Below, one piece after another: positions 62,085 through 64,000 of a stretch of 64,000 bases of DNA. Both the position numbers and the translations under genes were made by a program. Under the pieces are notes generated by a model that worked only from the letters and a program-made list of their open reading frames with translations, searched no databases and was not told where the DNA came from. Every line of letters begins with the position of its first letter. The first letter of the stretch is position 1. Origin of the DNA: Whitmania pigra (lineage: Eukaryota; Annelida; Clitellata; Hirudinida; Haemopidae); contig JAJTWR010000001.1 of assembly GCA_021613335.1 (NCBI GenBank), positions 817,035-881,034 on the forward strand. Direction: 5' to 3'.

Positions 62085-63528
62085 TGAAGACCACACCGAA
62101 AGAACGGGCATAGTCACATTTTGAAAAAAATTGAGATTTTCATCTTGGCTTATACTCTATTTTATTATCTTCAGTCTATCAAAACATCAACCAGATAAAC
62201 GGGTTCAGTCACAATTGATTCAAGGAAGAAAATAGTCTAGCCTTTGAAAGAACGGGAGATGTCACAAGTCTCCACTGTAAAAAAGAGCATAGTCACATAC
62301 GTCTAACCACGTGACGTAAATCAGCGAATTGGAATATTTCTCGTTCGTTTTGTTTACTTTAGAATTCGTTTCGGTTATCATACATTTTAAGCATTACTTT
62401 ATTATTAAGAGTTTTTGATAAGTTTTTAGTTTGTTTTATGAACATGGCAGATGAGATCTGCAATCCCCAATTAATTGAAAAACCAAAAAAAGAAGAGAAA
62501 ACTTGAAAGCAAATCTGAATGTTTGAAAAAACAGAGATAATCAAACCATCAAGTGGGTGAAGATTGTAAATGTATTCGATATAAATGTTTTGAGAGGACA
62601 ACAACAGAAGAAAGGAAGAACCTTGTGAATCAATTTAATGGGATGTCTAGTAAAGATGAACAGGATTCATACATAAGTACAATGATCAACATTTAAACCA
62701 ATAAAAAAGACGTCGTCCAAGAACCAGTTCACAAGTTTTATCACCAAATGATAACAGTTATGAATACAATATTCCTATTGTTCTGTCAAGGAATTAGTCA
62801 TAGACATTAAAAAGTCAATGATAGTAGAATATAGAAACAATTGGAATGGTCCATTTGAAAGTGCAGTTATTGTTATCAGAGGAAAAAAACGACACAATGT
62901 TGAAGATGCAATCACTAAGGGACAATCTGCTCAGTTGTATGATAAAGCTATCCCCTTGTGCATACCAAAGTTCAAAGATTTGCAGGTTTTAAAGAATTTT
63001 TGCAACAGAGAAACCAGTCAGAACTTTTTTGCTAGTTTGTATCATAATGGGGATGCAGTTGATCAGTTTCATCTGATAGAAAGTAGCGATGATTCTGAGT
63101 AACTTTTTTACCTAACAAGCATTGCATTAGAAGGATTGTTTTTTCAAAACATAATTTGCTAAAACAATGAAATACTCTAGTTTTTATTTTATTTTATTAC
63201 TGTTTTGATTAGTCATTTGTATTAGATGATTTTATTTTGTTTCTGGCTTTTATTTACTGAAAAATAAAAAAAAAAATCATCAAAATTTGGGAGAGCGGGC
63301 GAAGTCCAAATTTAAGTTCCTCCAGGAAATTTTTCTTGTGTTAATGTGTTACACATTTAGGTCTTGAACATTTTTTTACCTCTACAGAAATGAGTAGTCA
63401 ATCAGAAAAAAATATAACATGTTTTATTTAATAATTGATTTTGCTGAAAAAAGACTTCAAAGTTAAAATTTCGATTTACTCAAAAGTGAAAAACTGTGAC
63501 TGTGTCCGTTCTTTCGGTGTAGTCTTCA
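62085..63528 (+). mobile_element. TIR DNA transposon of unassigned superfamily
   Basis: 1444 bp with inverted ends TGAAGACCACACCGAAAG and CTTTCGGTGTAGTCTTCA. Inside, a decayed coding region (62440-63102) ends in an open frame of 94 codons at 62818: VEYRNNWNGPFESAVIVIRG, AIPLCIPKFKDLQVLKNFCN, ETSQNFFASLYHNG. I recognise the general look of a widespread invertebrate transposon C-terminus but cannot name it. Inserted in the same 5' module that the 44.5-kb hAT entered. Confidence 0.7.
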
Positions 63529-64000
63529 GTTGTTAATGGCTGAGAACCGGTTCGGTGTTTTTGACCCTGAGATTTATTGATCGTCATAGAAAAGGCAATT
63601 GCGGGACTGAGGCGAGTTGAAAGAACTGAACACTGAATTGATTGATGAAAAAATGTTTTTGAAAGATTTACGTGTTTTAGGTGCGTTCTAAGCGATGATC
63701 GACAGAACTACTGAGCGATTAAATATGATTTAAAGCTAAACTTCACAAAATCCTGTATCCCGTACATTAAAAATTTAATCAAACTGAAAATAAAAATTAA
63801 ATTTTAAATACGCACAATGCACGGCGTACGAAATATATACTACCATATTACTATATAGATGTACTATATATATAAAACATTAATATCAATTAATTTTAAT
63901 TAATAACGTTAAAAATGTTGTCTCCGCGAGAAAATTTATTCCAATCAATACCGCCTAAGCTTTGAGCATTATACTTCCACATTCGGACATGAATAGAAAC
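63529..64000 (+). other. 5' flank of a further family member beyond the window
   Basis: Matches 45840-46160 (5' flank of J), including the VIEKAIAGLRRVE stretch and the terminal CTTCCACATTCGGACATGAA. A PAN-like gene is predicted to start about 200 bp past the window end. Confidence 0.65.

Overview
The window is AT-rich, intron-bearing animal DNA, most likely from a marine or freshwater invertebrate; the phylum cannot be fixed from sequence alone. It has GT-AG introns, TATA promoters, long trinucleotide microsatellites, LINE fragments, hAT and Tc1 transposons, a solo LTR and tRNA-like SINE heads. No bacterial-style operon or CRISPR array is present.

The dominant content is one tandemly multiplied gene family. 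A complete member has four exons (about 294, 25, 235 and 232-235 nt) and encodes about 260 residues: a signal peptide, a small cysteine-rich PAN/apple-like domain (exon 1), a 25-nt micro-exon linker (exon 2), and an F5/8 type C / F-type-lectin-like domain split over exons 3 and 4. I find 13 loci, named A to N without M being a gene (M is an exon 1 scrap): A- (cut by the window start), B+, C-, D- (exon 4 relic), E+, F+ (pseudogene), G+, H- (exon 1 relic), I-, J+, K- (frameshifted), L- (deletion pseudogene), M+ (exon 1 scrap) and N+. The last ~450 bp look like the 5' flank of another copy. Scaffold residues are nearly invariant while one loop before the conserved QC differs in almost every copy.

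Layout: 1-1.3 kb gene A; 2.0-4.3 kb a retroelement protease fragment, an orphan exon and two tetranucleotide arrays; 4.3-11.8 kb unique DNA with promoter-like GC-richer patches (three CCAAT boxes; an RFX X-box) but no confident gene; 11.8-14.2 kb a three-exon type II membrane glycosyltransferase (GnT-I-like, minus strand); 15.9-25.7 kb genes B to E; 26.8-28.7 kb a 5'-truncated LINE between two trinucleotide microsatellites; 29.8-37.2 kb genes F to H, where the glycosyltransferase 5' end plus gene B and its 3' flank recur as a segmental duplication (the second glycosyltransferase is dead and abuts a LINE fragment); 37.4-38.4 kb a DNA element whose inverted arms are themselves tandem repeats; 40.5-43.4 kb gene I with a Tc1 element in intron 3; 44.5-45.8 kb a hAT element; 46.3-56.8 kb genes J to N with a solo LTR; 58.8-60.0 kb a second hAT; 62.1-63.5 kb a third TIR element.

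The family members are inferred to be secreted recognition-type proteins; carbohydrate binding is not shown, since the R-x-D part of the classical fucose motif is not visible. Mobile elements and local recombination (partial copies, a chimeric intron, a promoter micro-inversion) appear to be actively reshaping the array.
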